DNA from: Symbiodinium natans
Lineage: Eukaryota > Sar > Dinophyceae > Suessiales > Symbiodiniaceae
Length of the DNA: 64,000 nt
Direction: 5' to 3'
NCBI GenBank assembly: GCA_905221605.1
Contig: CAJNDS010002185.1
Span: forward strand, 307,890-371,889
Shown: piece after piece, positions 34,301 through 46,281 of the stretch
How positions within the stretch are numbered: position 1 is the stretch's first letter
How the letters are laid out: each line of letters opens with the position of its first letter
Notes under the pieces: model-generated
Told to the model about the DNA's origin: nothing
Database searches by the model: none
The model's input: the letters and a program-made list of their open reading frames with translations, nothing else
Position numbers and translations under genes: made by a program

Positions 34301-36592
34301 GAAAACTGAAGGGCTTACACCCTAAACCTAGCCCTAAACAAACCCTGAACCCTCTCACCCCTAACCATACAACCTAAACCCTAAACCCTAAACCCCAGCT
34401 GAGGATTCATCAGACGCAGGCATCCCGGGCCTTCTCCAACATCGGATCAAGGCGTAGGTAGATGGTCATCCTGCTATATCCCGGCGTTACATGTGGTTTA
34501 GGGTTTTTTAGGTTTGGGTTTAGGTTTAGGGTTTTATGTGGGTTCTTTAGTGTTTTAGGTGTTTATGTTTATGGTTTAGGGTTTTAGGGTTAGAATGTTA
34601 TAAGGGGTCTTAGGGTTTAGGGTTTTAAGGGTTTTGGGGTTATTAGGGTTTAAGGGTTTTAGGGGTTTAGGTTTAGGGTTTTAGGAGGTGAGTGGTCTGA
34701 GGGTTTTAGGGTTTTTAGGGTTTGGGTTTAGCGTTAGGTTTAGCGTTTAGGGTTTAGGGTTTAGGGTTTAGGGTTTAGGGTTTAGGGTTTAGGGTTTAGG
34801 GTTTAGGGTTTAGGGTTTAGGGTTTAGGGTTTAGGGTTTAGGGTTTGGGTTTGGGGTCTGGCGTTTGGGGTTTTGGGGTTTGGGGTGGGGTTTGGGGTTT
34901 GGGGTTTGGGGGGTGGGGTTGGGGGTTTAGGGACCCCTAGGAATTTTTAGGAATCTCTGGGCCCGCAGAAGCAACTGCAAGGACATCTAAAATCAGGTTT
35001 CCCTTATGGGCGCCTTCTATCACAGGAACCCTCTGCGGCTTAGGGTCTCGGGTTTAGGGTTTGGGGTTTAGGCGGAGGGGTGACAGGCGAGGTATATGAA
35101 CCATAAACTCTCTTAGGGTTCAATTGGCCCCTTGAAGATACTCCCAATACTAAACCCTAAACCCTAAACCCTAAACCCTAAACCCTAAACCCTAAACCCT
35201 AAACCCTAAACCCTAAACCCTAAACCCTAAACCCTAACCCTAAACCCTAAACCCTAAACCCTAAACCCTAAACCCAAGCCAAGATGCCCGGGAATCGCTC
35301 CTTGCCTCGGTGGGTACGGGGCTGCGAGTGGCCGCCCAAGCGGGCCACCAGGGACCTCGAAGATCCGAAAGAGGCTTTGGGGTTTAGGGTTTAGGGTTTA
35401 GGGATTAGGGAGTAGGGTTTAGGGTTTAGGGTTTAGGGTTTAGGGTTTAGGGTTTAGGGTTTAAGGTTTAGGGTGTCGGTGCAAGGTTCTCGGAAATACC
35501 CTGCAATCCCCCACTGCCTGGAATGCCTAAAGTGCCTCTGGCAGAGAAGGGTTTAGGCTTCGGCTTAAGCTTTGACTTAGTTGCTGAGTTCATAAGCCCC
35601 CCAAAAAGTGCACACTTTCAGTTCTATCGGGGACGAGAGTATCCCAAAAAGTGTAAAGTGTACTCATTCAGCTACTACGTAGAGGCTTGAGGGCGTTGGG
35701 GGGTCTTAGGCTTCGGGAATCCGAGGCGCAGATCAAGGTTGAACTTCTCCACCAGCCAATCCTTAGGTAGCAGGTTTTACAACAAAATCGAGGGCTCTCG
35801 GGTTTAGGATGTAAAGGGGGGGGGAACCTACAAGCCCCGAACCACATCAGAACGTGTCCCCCAGAATCATACGTCATACGATCGCCACAAACGGAGGGGG
35901 GAGCGGGGTAGCCAAGCAACTATCCTCCTCTTTGAACCCTAATGCAAACACCAGTTTCGTATTCCCGTAGGTTTACACATATACAGAAAGGTAAAGCCTA
36001 ATACGAGAAGACCTAAGCCGCCTAAAGGGCTCTGGGCTTGACAACCCGGCAAAGCCTACAGCAGCTCAACTCAGCTCATTATCTTGAGAAAGGGGTCCTA
36101 AACCTAAACCCCAAACCCCAAACCCCAAACCCTAAACCCCAAACCCTAAACCCTAAACCCTAAACCGGCCCAAGAAGGGGTTGGACAACTTGGACCTTTT
36201 GAGTGCTGATATACCTGGGGGGGGGGGGTTCTTCGGGGGTCACGCGACCGTCGGAAGTGTTCAGGCACTTTCGGTTGTAGGCATGTAGGGTTTGAGGCCA
36301 AGGGTTGCGGCCTCAGGGCTTCGGAACACCCTAAACCCTAAACCCTAAACCCTAAACCCTAAACCCTAAACCCTAAACCCTAAACCCCTAAACCCTAAAC
36401 CCTAAACCCTGAAAACCCAAACGTAAAGTGTAACTCAGTGCGTGGCCACATCCTCAGCACTGTTGACGCACAGCAGCCTGGGCGGCACTCGCAAATTTGA
36501 AGGCTCGACGCTGGAGATTCCTCCGCAAGCCTGAAACCCTAAACCCTGACTTAGGGTTTAGGGTTTAGGGTTTAGGGTTTAGGGTTTAGGGT

Positions 36593-36666
<74 letters not shown>

Positions 36667-39383
36667 GGTTTAGGGCTAAGCCTTACCCCAAACCCTAAAA
36701 ACTAAACCCTAACCCTGAACCCTAAGCCCGTGTTCCTTCCACAGCTTCTCTACGCCCCGCAAGCCTCTCATACTACTATGTTGCTTAACAACCCCCCCCC
36801 CCCCCCCCCCCCCCGCGAACAAAAAAGAATATTACAATAATAAGTATAATAAACATGAATAAATATAAAAAACAAGTAACAATAATGATAGAAAGAATAG
36901 AAAGATCCTGCCTTGTAAGCATAATATAGGGACTCTTATTCTTCATTATCTTGTCAACCCTGTTTAGGTTTCGGGGCTTGCGGTTTAGGGCCCTGGGGTT
37001 TAGAAGGGACCCTTAATCTTATTCCCCTATACAACCCCTCTATATGCCTTATACAGCCCCGATATACCGACGCAACCCAAAGAACCCCCAACTAAACCCT
37101 AGGGTCCCCTATAAGGGTCCCTCCTTCAGTCCCCTGATAAACCCACCCTAAACCCTAAACCCCCAAGCAGGCTGAACTGCGTAACCCGGAGTCCTTTTGA
37201 GACATGGGACTTGGCCAACTCTGGCTTCTTTGCGCCGCCCTTCAGCGTGTCCTGGCTCGGGGGGTTCGGGCTTTGGAGCCTAGAGGGTTTTGCTGGGTTT
37301 AGGGTTCAGGGTTCAGGGCTCAGGGTTCAGGGTTCAGGGTTTAGGGTTTGGGGTTTAGGGGTTTAGGGTTTAGGGTTTGGGGTTTAGGGCGTTTCGACTT
37401 TGGGGGCTCTTGTACGTGGATCCTACTATCTGGGGTCGACATTCGGGGTCCCAGTGCAAACCCCCGTATCGGTTAGGGGCTGAGGGCTTGGGATCTCGGG
37501 TTCGGCGGCAGGGGCAACCCTGAACCCCGAACCGTCTTCTCGAGGGCCGCTTAAGGTTACGAAGCTTGGGGGTGTAGGGGCTCGGTTTTTCGGGCTTTAG
37601 GGTTTAGGGTTGGTGGTGTTTGGAGCTTGTAGGGTTTATCTAAATTCTACAGCCACCAAGCCATGGGAAGTGGAGCAGCAAAAGCCTGCCTGCGTGAAGA
37701 TGTCCGCGTTGTCCGGGATGCCCTTGGCCTTCTGCGTCTTCGTGCCTGAGAATTCGGGGCGAGGCCGAACACTCTAAAGCTCTAAACCCCGCGCGTGACA
37801 AACTCAAAGCCTGAAACTCTGAAACCCATGGAAGAACCCCCCAATCCTCCAAGACTCTCAACCTTGCAGAGTTTTAGGGGTTTAGGACTTGGGGGGTTAG
37901 GGAGACCGGTTTGACCCTAAGCCCTAAAACCCCAAGCCCTCAAATTGTTGGGGTTCAGGGTTTAGAGTTTAGGGTTTAGGGTTTAGGGTTTAGGGTTTAG
38001 GGTTTAGGGTTTAGGGTTTAGGGTTTAGGGTTTAGGGTTTAGGGTTTAGGGTGTAGGCTTAGAAGTTTACCACCGTTGGAGGTGAAGGTCTAGGTACCTA
38101 CTTATTTAAAGGGACGGATGCATCCAGACCACCGAGCCTCCAAAACTACAACCGAAGCGTGGGGGCTTCTTGAAAAACCGGAAACCCTAAACCCGAAACC
38201 CTAAACCCTAAACCCTAAATCCTAAACCCTAAACCCGAAACCCTAAACCCTGAACCCTAAACCCGAAACCCGAATCCCTAAACCGGTATCCTGGAAACTC
38301 CGGCCTGCACCGTTGATGCCGGAGGTGGCCTTGGTACTGTTGCCGCCGCAGAAGGAAGACTTGTCCTGGGCATGGGAGGACGTTTAGGGTTTAGGGTTTA
38401 GGGTTTAGGGTTTAGGGTTTAGGCTTTAGGGTTTAGGGTTTAGGGTTTAGAGTTACGGGTTGAGGGTTCTTAAGGGCTTGCATGTTGCGCTGTGGAACTG
38501 CGAGCGTGTCTACGAGTCTATAATAGGGTCTAGGGGTGTGTGCGCATTCAACTCGACCCCATCTACACCATAAACAACGCCGAACCCTCGGGCCCTAAGA
38601 CCCTGGCGAGGAGGACGACGCGCCCTCCGCTCTCCACGACCGTGTTGGCTGCGGACATCCCTGGCGCATCAGGTGGCTGCGGGGCTTCGGGGTTTGGGTC
38701 TTATACCCTGAGCCCGGAACCCTGAGCCCTAAGCCTTAAACGCACTAGGTAGGGTTCAGGGCTTCGGGCGCAGAGTTTAGGACCTTTCTCGGGTTTAGGG
38801 CTTAGACACGGCTTCTGTCGGGGGTGTCGCCTTACCGACAGCTCCCTCTTTCGAAGACATCGGCCACATGTAGGAACGTTCAGTACGTAAACCTGGGGCT
38901 TAGTGTGTGGCGGGGGCTGGCTCAGGAGCCACTCTGCCTCCTAAACCCTAAACCCTAAACCCTAAACCCTAAACCCTAAACCCTAAACGCCTGGCTGAGG
39001 GTTGAGGGTGTAGACCCGAAAGATTTCCCGAACCCGAAGCCCTGCACCAACCCCAAGTCGCCCGGACCCTGAAAGCCCAAACAAGGGAAACAAGCGAAGC
39101 GGGGGCGTTGAGGGCTCTAAGAAGCATGTTTCGCTAGCCCTAAACCCTAAACCCGAAACCCATAACCCCAAACCTAAAACCCTAAACCGAAAACCCTAAA
39201 CCCTAAACCCTAAACCCAAACCCTAAACCTAAAACCCTAAACCCTAAACCCCAAACCCCAAACCCTAAACCCCAAACCCCAAACCCTAAACCCTAAACCC
39301 CAAACCCTAAACCCACCTAACGGGCAGCCTCCAAGGCCGCCACCCACCACGATGGCTTGATTGGTTGGAAAAGAGCACGCCAT
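28714..39383 (-). CDS. Copy 3: fumarate reductase - cyt b5 - cyt b5 - SdhC-type anchor gene with apparent lesions
   Basis: Same domain order as copy 2, about 15 kb further along. It starts at ATG 39,383 (MACSFPTNQ; second residues differ from copy 2) and ends at TGA 28,714-28,716. Most exons match copy 2 in length and phase, but exon 9 (34470-34431, 40 nt instead of 41) lacks a base before its ATG and contains compensating +1 and -1 shifts. Exon 10 (34284-34137, 148 nt instead of 145) has a +1 and a +2 insertion that create an in-frame TGA. The exon 26 donor is also out of phase with exon 27. Either this copy is decaying or the assembly carries indel errors here. Exons 14-24 are nearly identical to copy 2. 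An additional intron splits exon 25 (29,848-29,955). Its exon 28 reads [12 protein letters not shown], having lost the Met seen in copies 1 and 2. Confidence 0.72.
29848..29955 (-). other. Private intron of copy 3 inside exon 25 (108 nt, GT-AG), with terminal inverted repeats
   Basis: It splits LWS|FFYIF, 21 coding bases upstream of the private intron of copy 1. The intron contains a perfect 9-bp inverted pair, ACTTGGGAA (29,859-29,867) and TTCCCAAGT (29,934-29,942), close to its ends. That layout resembles a small transposon-like intron (introner). A related sequence lies at 61,508-61,582. Confidence 0.7.
31546..32264 (-). other. Copy 3, tandem cytochrome b5 module
   Basis: Exon 18 ends at 32104; exon 19 is 32028-31744; exon 20 is 31642-31546. 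The DNA, introns included, appears identical to copy 2 over this stretch (offset 14,921 bases). Both domains keep the HPGG and IHPP heme histidines. Exon 20 ends SAAPK at an AAG|GC donor. Reading on without splicing meets a stop a few codons later (after PIRSGRNS), which is why the splice matters for the fusion. Confidence 0.85.
34735..34920 (+). repeat. TTTAGGG array passing to GGGGTTT
   Basis: About 16 perfect units, then GGGGTTT variants. It lies in copy 3 intron 8. Confidence 0.92.
35151..35275 (-). repeat. CCCTAAA array
   Basis: About 17 nearly perfect units in copy 3 intron 8, facing the array at 34,735 and ending beside exon 8. Confidence 0.93.
36548..36676 (+). repeat. TTTAGGG to GGGTTGA variant array
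   Basis: Six TTTAGGG units are followed by about eleven identical GGGTTGA units. It lies in copy 3 intron 5. Confidence 0.93.
36791..36815 (+). repeat. Poly-C tract
   Basis: About 24 consecutive C, followed by AT-rich sequence, in copy 3 intron 5. Confidence 0.9.
37387..37464 (+). repeat. Dispersed repeat, family B (inverted relative to 40,759-40,833)
   Basis: About 76 bp containing GGGGGCTCTTGTACGTGGATCC, TAGTAGGATCC-type and TTCGGGGTCCCAGTGCAAAC blocks. It is roughly 90% identical to the reverse complement of 40,759-40,833. A weaker relative occurs at 13,396-13,455, and traces near 42,050-42,120. It lies in an intron of copy 3. Confidence 0.65.
37965..38053 (+). repeat. TTTAGGG array in copy 3 intron 3
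   Basis: About twelve units, facing CCCTAAA/CCCGAAA units at 38,180-38,280 near exon 3. Confidence 0.92.
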
Positions 39384-40381
39384 GGTGGAAACAAAACCTG
39401 TCTTTGGGTAATGAGCAGCGTCTGTGTAGTTCTCGAAAAGTTTAGGGTTTAGGGTTTTGGGTTTAGGATTTTGTGCCATTTTTAGGTGTCCTTATGACAC
39501 AGGCGCCGTACTTCCTTTTAGGGGACCCAAAAAGGGACCCTGATTTGGAGAACTACCGCTTTCGGCTGGTAAAACTCGGGCTTCAATTTGGGTGCTGAGG
39601 GAGGTTTTAGGGGGCTCGAAGGGTTCATACGAGGGTTTAGGGAGGCTAGGCGGCTCAGGGGAATTCGGGGGTCTCGGAAGGAAGGGGCTTCAGGAGGGTC
39701 GAGGGTTTAGGGGGCGTCTGGGCAACTTAGAGCTTATGGGGACTCCGGGGGTCAATTGTGACGGTTCCCCTAAACCCTAAACCCTAAACCCTAACCCCTA
39801 AACCCTAAACCCTAAACCCCAAACCCTAAACCCTAAACCCTAAACCCTCCCTTACCCCCGGGCCCTCGCACATCGAAACACCAGAGAAGCCCAAAGCCTC
39901 ACCGCCCCTCTTAAGATCAACGCCTGATATGGGAATTCTCGGTCTTGAGTGGCGGGGAAGGCTTCAGGGTTTAGGGTTTAAGGTTTAGGGTTCAGGGTTC
40001 AGGGTTTAGAAGGTTTAGGGTTAGGGTTTGGGGGGGGGGGGGGGGGGGGGGGAGGGGGTACGCTCTAAACTTGCATCCTGAAGCCACGCCAGGATGCCGC
40101 TGGAAGCTCCTAAAGATCGAAGCAAGCTCGCCTGGGCTCCCATTGTTGCTGGGTTTAGGGGGTCTAGCTTTTCGAGTTTAGGCTTAGGGCTTAGGGCTTC
40201 GGGCTTAGCAGTCAGGGTTTAGGGCCTTGGGTTTAGGGCTTAGGGCTTAGGGCTTATAGAAATTGTATAGGGTTTTTGCCCCAATCATGTTCTGACCGAA
40301 GCGTTTTGACCGAAACGTTTTGACCTAAATGTTTTGACCGAAATGCTTTGTTTCAATTTGGAACTATGTTATTCATTTTTT

Positions 40382-40383
<2 letters not shown>

Positions 40384-40416
<33 letters not shown>
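40384..40416 (+). repeat. Poly-G tract
   Basis: About 32 consecutive G between AT-rich sequence (TTTTTGA before) and CCACATGC after. Confidence 0.95.
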
Positions 40417-40417
<1 letters not shown>

Positions 40418-40737
40418 ACATGCTCCCCTCTCACTCTCGTTACCTTCGCTTTTTTGCATAGCATCAATACTAAGTGCGAAACCTTATGAATGCTGGAGAG
40501 GGCGGGGGGGGTAGCCCGCAGAGGTTCAAGAAAATTGAGAATTTGGCCTCCCAGAGATGTTTTGGATTAATATACTTGAATTCAGCTTGTCAGCTGCTTA
40601 GATAAATAACTTGGGACATTCAACATGATACCAGATGCAATTTCTTTTTATTTTGTCTTGAGGGTTTCGGGTTTAGGGTTTAGGCCCTAAACCCTAAACC
40701 CGAAACCCTGAACCCTAAACCCTAAACCCCAAACCCT

Positions 40738-40833
40738 AACCCACCTAACGGGCAGCCTCGTTTGCACTGGGACCCCGAATGTCGAACCCAAATAGTAGGA
40801 TCCGCTTACAAGAGCCCCCAAAGTCTAGACGCC
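40738..40833 (-). repeat. Dispersed repeat, family B, joined to a copy of the exon 1/intron 1 border of copy 3
   Basis: The first 21 or so bases repeat 39,309-39,330, the exon 1 donor of copy 3 (CCCACCTAACGGGCAGCCTC). The following 75 bases are the inverse of 37,387-37,464. It is therefore a junction of two sequences found separately within copy 3, sitting upstream of that gene. Confidence 0.6.
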
Positions 40834-41439
40834 CTAAGCCCTAAACCCTAAACCCTAAACTCTGAACCATAGACCCTAAACCTTGAACCCTGAACCCTGA
40901 ACCCTAAACAAGCCCTCACCCCCCCCCCTCCCCCAAAAAATACAAAATACAAAAAACAAAAAACAAAAAACAACAAGAAGATTACTATTTATAATCACTA
41001 TGACAATCATAATCAGAATCATCATAACCCCTTTTGAGAAACTCTTCTCCATGGTCCGTCCATCCCTTGACAGGTCCTTTAAGTTTCGGGTTTATTCGGG
41101 TTTAGGGCGCTTAGGGCCTCTGGAGCAACCTCCATGTGCAGGCGAGCGTCACTTTGATGCCGTTGAGCATGTGCACCCAGCTACCCTAAAAAAAACGTGC
41201 TGCGTCAGGGGTTTGTCCAGGGGTAGGGGGTTTAGAGCTTTGCGGGGTTGATTTGCCCCCTCTCCCCCCCCACCCAAACTCGCGCTCAAAGGATCCTGCC
41301 CAACCCCCAAACCCTACAGCTATGGCAATCATATTACAAAAATAATGATAATAATAATAGTAAGATTTTTTTCATATTTATAGTCTTAAAAAGGTCGTGG
41401 GTCCAGTTCTGGGTTTAGGTTTTTTTAGGGTTGAAGGTG

Positions 41440-41567
41440 GGGGAAGGGGGGGGGGGGTGCTTTCGAGCCCTGGGGGGGTGGGGGGTGGGGGGAGGGGGGG
41501 GGGGGGGGTGGGGGGGGGGGGTGGGGGGGGGGGGGGGGGTGGGGGGGGGGGGGTGGGGGGGGGGGGT

Positions 41568-41598
<31 letters not shown>

Positions 41599-41613
41599 GG
41601 GGGGGGGGGGGGT

Positions 41614-41646
<33 letters not shown>

Positions 41647-41657
41647 GGGGGGGGGGC
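41440..41657 (+). repeat. Long G tract with spaced T
   Basis: Over 200 bases of almost pure G interrupted by single T and a few other bases. It would readily form G-quadruplexes. It lies between copies 2 and 3. Confidence 0.95.
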
Positions 41658-42519
41658 GCCCTGTAGCGGTGGTTTATACCAACAACTACGTGAGGACTAG
41701 AGGGGTATTATGCCACGGTGGTGAAGATGCAGCTGGCTGCGGATTCTTTGCGGTACGCTCGCTTTGGCTTCTGTCATCCACTTGACGATGGCAGGGCGGT
41801 GCACATCGTCTGAAGGCTGCTCTAGGGTGCCCCAAACCTCTCCCCCAAGGGGTACCCCAAGAATCAAACATCTAGAAGGGTATATTAGACCCGATTGGCG
41901 GGAGGTTTGGAGACCCCTAGGAAGCTACTTCTTGGATAAAGCATCGCAGGGAATTCCAAATGCAAACACTGCGTCTGCGACACTGCATCCCGGGAAAAGG
42001 GGTCTAGTGCTCCCTGACAAACTCGGCGAAAATTGCGTTTCCGGAATTGAGGTACCGTATTGGGGTCCTTATGAAAAGGGCTTGGGGTCTATATTGGGGG
42101 TCCCGTATTTTTATTAGCCCCCATTTGAGGACCCATGCCCACAACCCTACCGCAGCTGAGCATTCGGGTTCTGGGTTCAGCTACAGCCCGCGCTGCTCCC
42201 ATGGACACATCTTTTTGGGGGAGGTTTCTGTCCTACGGCACATAGTTGTTCCATGCGTACTCTGACAAGATATTCCTTACGCCTTTGATGGGTGCAGTAG
42301 CCACACACTTAAACGAAAGGGCGTGGCGACTTGTAGGCCTCAGGGTCCCTTGTGGTTTCGGGTTTTAGGGTTTAGGGTTTAGTGTGTAGGCCTCAGGGAC
42401 ATTTGTGGTTTAGGGCTAAAGGGGACATCCCCCGACCTAAGTGCGAGGCTGCCAGAGAAGCTCATTAGCTGCGTCTCACTCGTCTCTGCAGGAGCCCCCC
42501 ACGGAGCCCTCCGCATGCT

Positions 42520-43098
42520 GCACCTTTAGGGTTTAGGGTTTAGGGTTTAGGGTTTAGGGTTTAGGGTTTAGGGTTTAGGGTTTAGGGTTTAGGGTTTAGG
42601 GTTTAGGGTTTAGGGTTTAGGGTTTAGGGTTTAGGGTTTAGGGTTTAGGGTTTAGGTTTGGGGTTTAGGGTTTAGGGCTTAGGGCTTAGGGCTTAGGATT
42701 TCGGGTTTAGGGTTTTGGGTTTAGGGTTGAGGGTGGAGGGTTTAGGTACAAGAGCACCGAACCCTACACATGATGGTACCACTGGTCCTTATGGTTGTTC
42801 AAGATGGTCTAAAGCCCCTGAAACCCCTAAAGCCCCTGACCGAAACCCCTAGAAAGCCCCCCAAAGCCCCAAACCTAAACCCAAACACGGTGCCTCGCTT
42901 CCATCTCAGCGTCCCCTCACCGGGGAGTGCGCAGGAGACCCTGCCACCAGCAGAGAATTTAGGGTTTAGGGTTTAGGGTTTAGGGTTTGGGGTTTGGGGT
43001 TTGGGGTTTGGGGTTTGGGGTTTGGGGTTTGGGGTTTAGGGTTTAGGGTTTAGGGTTTAGGGTTTAGGGTTTAGGGTTTAGGGTTTAGGGTTTAGGGG
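42520..43098 (+). repeat. TTTAGGG arrays downstream of copy 2
   Basis: About 20 perfect units at 42,527-42,655, then mixed variants to 42,720. A second array at 42,957-43,098 changes from GGGTTTA to GGGGTTT and back. Confidence 0.93.
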
Positions 43099-43346
43099 GG
43101 TGCAAGCTTAGGGGCTTGGGGGGGATGGGTGTAAAGGAGTCTGTGGGATTCTGGAAGGCTTTTGGGGCTGGGTCAAGGGCTTGCAGGGTTTAGGGGGCTT
43201 GTAGGAACCCTTGAGCTTGCCGGGCTTCTGGCGGGGTGCCCGAAACCAAAACCCTTGAAACCCGAAAAACCCTCAAAAACCCTCGGGTTCAGGGTTTTTA
43301 GATCCTTGCCCCCCCTCCTCCCCCCCAAAGGAGCCGCGGCGCCTCT

Positions 43347-46281
43347 TCACTCCACCCGCCCTGGGATCTGGATGCCCATTTCGTAGCCTCAGGGTCGATA
43401 TGAGGTCGGAGTTTGGGCGACGGGTTTGGGGGCTTAGGGTTTTTATGGAAACCCATCCGGAGTAGAAACCCTAAACCCTAAACCCTAAACCCCAAACCCT
43501 AAACCCTAAACCCTAAACCCTAAACCCTAACCCTAAACCCCAGGACCGCGTCTCCTAAGCAGCCAAAGAGGCCTCCGAAGGGCTTCGTGGCCATCACGTA
43601 GAGGGGGAAGGAGATGTAGACCAAGCCCATCACAATCCTTTGCTGTTGCGAGCTCGGCAGAAGCCCGCAACTCTCCCCCTGTAATATATACATATATATA
43701 TATATATCAGTTTTCATTTGCTCCGTACCTCAGCCATGATCAATTGTTTGAGATAGCTAGATATGATTATTTATTAATATTTTTATTCTTCTTCTTATAA
43801 TCATAATTATTATTATTCTGATGTATATTTATATGGTATGATAGATATGATATGATCTGATATACTACGGTATGATATGGTATACCATATGATATACACT
43901 ATATAACGTAGAATACATGTTATATATTTAATATTATATACTATACATTAGCTATGATATATTGTACATAATATTATTATTACTATTATTTATATATATA
44001 TATATAATATGCAATATAAAGTATATTGAATGAAGATATCATATCATATATATATATATGTATAGAATATTTACGATATAACATGATATACATTTATGTT
44101 CACATATATGTGTGTGTAGCTCCGGAGTTTGTGAGTAGGCCTAAATCCCTTACTGAGGCCCTGGTCGTCCCAAATCTCCGCAGCCCCCAGAGCCCTGAAT
44201 CCTAAACCCTGAATCCTAAACCCTAAACCCTAAACCCGAAACCCTAAACCCTAAACCGCAACAAAGCTCTAGCTGCAGCCCACGGGAGTGCAGGAAGTGG
44301 ACCCTAAACCCGAAACCCTAAACCCTAGGCCCTAAACCCTAGCAAACTCTGAACCACAGACTACTCTCAAACAGGGGCTTGGGGGCTTGTGAGCTTCTAG
44401 GTTCAGAACTTTCAGGGTTCGGGGCTTCTGGGATTGATTTGAAACTCATTAAAATGTATTTGAAGTTCCGTGGGCCCCGAAACCCCCGCTTTAGAACCCC
44501 ATAACCCATCGAACAGAATTCGTTCATCGGGGCCCAGCATCCAACCCCCAAACCCTAAAGCCCTCAACACTTTAGGGTTTAGGGTTTAGGGTTTAGGGTT
44601 TAGGGTTTAGGGTTTTAGGGTTTAGGGTTTAGAGTTTAGGGTCTAGGGTTTACGGCTTAGGGGTTACCAGGGGTTTCCGAAGCCCCAGGCTCATGATGGC
44701 GTAGCCGATGATCTCCACTCGCCAGATGTGTCCTCTGGGGATTCCGAGCACAGGAGTCACCTGGACGGACAGTTCAGGGAACCCAAAACCCTGAACCCTA
44801 AACCCCAAACCCCACACCCGAAATTCTAAACCGTAAGCCCCCGGCTCAGCCTGAAACCGTAAACCCCCGCCTTCTTCCAGCCCACGCAGGCATGGTACAT
44901 GAAGATGAACACCGAGAGGATGTAGAACAAGGACCAGAGGGGGTTCTTGAAGATCTGGAACTCGAGAGCCTAGCGCCAGTTGCTGCGCTTAGGGACCCAA
45001 ACGGGCTAGTTTAGGGTTTAGGATTTAGGGTTTCGGGTTTAGGGTTTAGGGATTGGGCTTTAGGGTTGAGGGCTTAGGGTTTCGGGTTTAGTTTCGTAGT
45101 TCTTGTGATGCTTCTGATGTTCATGTCTTGCGACGTGCCCCACCTTCACAAACTTCACAAATCCCTGAAGTCGACTCTTCACGCCACTTTACGGCTGTCC
45201 TATTTTTGGGGCCTCGTTGCCAAGGTTAGAAGCATCTTGGTAGCTAAATGATCTTGGTGTTTCCTTTTTGCTTGTCTTTCTGAGGACTGCACGTAGATGT
45301 CGCGCACGCCGACGGGCTCGATGCTGTCTTCGCTGGTCCAGAAGAGGTTCAGGGAGGAGATGCCCCAGAAGTTGATGAGGTAAGGAGGCGGCCGGATGTA
45401 GTAGGGGCCGAACTGGTCGGTGTCGCCGAAGCGGAACTGGAAGAGGTGGATGGTCATGAAGGTCAGGAGCATCAGGCCGGAGATGGCCAGGTTCAGGACG
45501 TTGATGCCCTGAGTCTGCACCAGTGCCAGCTTCATGTCCCAGGTTCGCTTCAGGCCCACAAAGACGTGGAGCAGCACGGACAGGAGAATGTACTCCTCCA
45601 CGATGTTGGCCGGCAGGCCGAAGCCCGTCCAGTAGAGGCGCACGTAGAAGTAGCCGTAGCCGTTGAAATCATCCGGGCCTGCACAATTTTGTCAGGGCGG
45701 AGTCGTTGCTTCAGGTTGCAGCCGGTGCAGGAACTACAATAATGCTTAATTGCGACATCCAGCCTTTGAAGACGTGGAGGTTTCCCACTGCGTGGATGAC
45801 GATGAACAAGATCAGCAAGATGGCGCTGCGGGTCAGACCCAGGCGGTCGTTTGAGATCTTGATGTTCTTGGCGGAGAAGATGGTGGCGCACACTTCCTGA
45901 GCTCAGCACACAGCAGCAGAGTTGTTGGCATGCGATTTAGACGTTGACTGGCTGCTGACATGCCACACGCTTCATGCCAGTGCAGCCGCGCTGCGTACAG
46001 CACCGCGAGCAGGAAGAACCAGGTCGCGTTGAAGTAGGACTTCACGTTGATCAGCAAGACGCCTCCACTAGCCAGCGGCATGCACTCGAGCAATACGAAT
46101 GCCCAAGCTTAAATCGACTAAGTCCTACTGCGATGCTTAATTACGATGTGTTCGCTGGCTTTGCGGCGCCTGGGTTCTCGTCCAGGTCCACGCGCCAGTT
46201 GTTCGCCCCGTCCAGGTGGCCCCAAGCCTGGTGGTTGCCGAGCTTGCTGCCGGTGTCCTTCCTGGTGCCCAAGATGCGGCT
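43347..46281 (-). other. Copy 2, type-B SdhC/FrdC-like diheme membrane anchor module (exons 21-28)
   Basis: Exons: 46281-46145, 46067-45971, 45896-45764, 45678-45293, 44969-44871, 44760-44684, 43637-43573 and 43387-43347. About six hydrophobic helices are visible. The region [22 protein letters not shown] is characteristic of the single-subunit, diheme cytochrome b558 anchor of type-B succinate dehydrogenase/fumarate reductase. Candidate heme-ligand histidines lie within helices at 835 (or 841), 882, 922 and 999. The module begins with a soluble stretch ([21 protein letters not shown]) before helix 1 and ends with a short tail [12 protein letters not shown]. It would place the flavin and b5 domains on one face of a membrane, probably mitochondrial, though no targeting signal proves that. 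Confidence 0.8.

Larger units (their letters stand above)
32265..39383 (-). other. Copy 3, flavoprotein module
   Basis: Exons, in order: 39383-39329, 38660-38608, 38365-38305, 37745-37690, 37251-37211, 36477-36450, 35761-35730, 35355-35288, 34470-34431 (damaged), 34284-34137 (damaged), 34024-33906, 33800-33696, 33567-33504, 33395-33347, 33239-33192, 33115-33097, 33005-32838, and 32735-32104, which runs on into the first b5. All active-site motifs named for copy 2 are present ([29 protein letters not shown]). Introns before exon 11 are rich in telomere-like repeats and unrelated in sequence to those of copy 2. Those from exon 14 on match copy 2 closely. Confidence 0.75.
39384..43346. other. 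Intergenic region between copy 2 and copy 3
   Basis: About 4.0 kb. It contains CCCTAAA units (39,770-39,850), poly-G tracts (40,029-40,052; 40,384-40,416), the family B junction repeat, a long G tract (41,440-41,657) and TTTAGGG arrays (42,520-42,720; 42,955-43,098). No convincing reading frame or promoter was recognised; glycine-rich frames over the G tracts are not genes. Confidence 0.7.

Noticed and set aside
41397-41700. Glycine-rich frames of 89 residues
   Set aside because: Simple translation of the long G tract.
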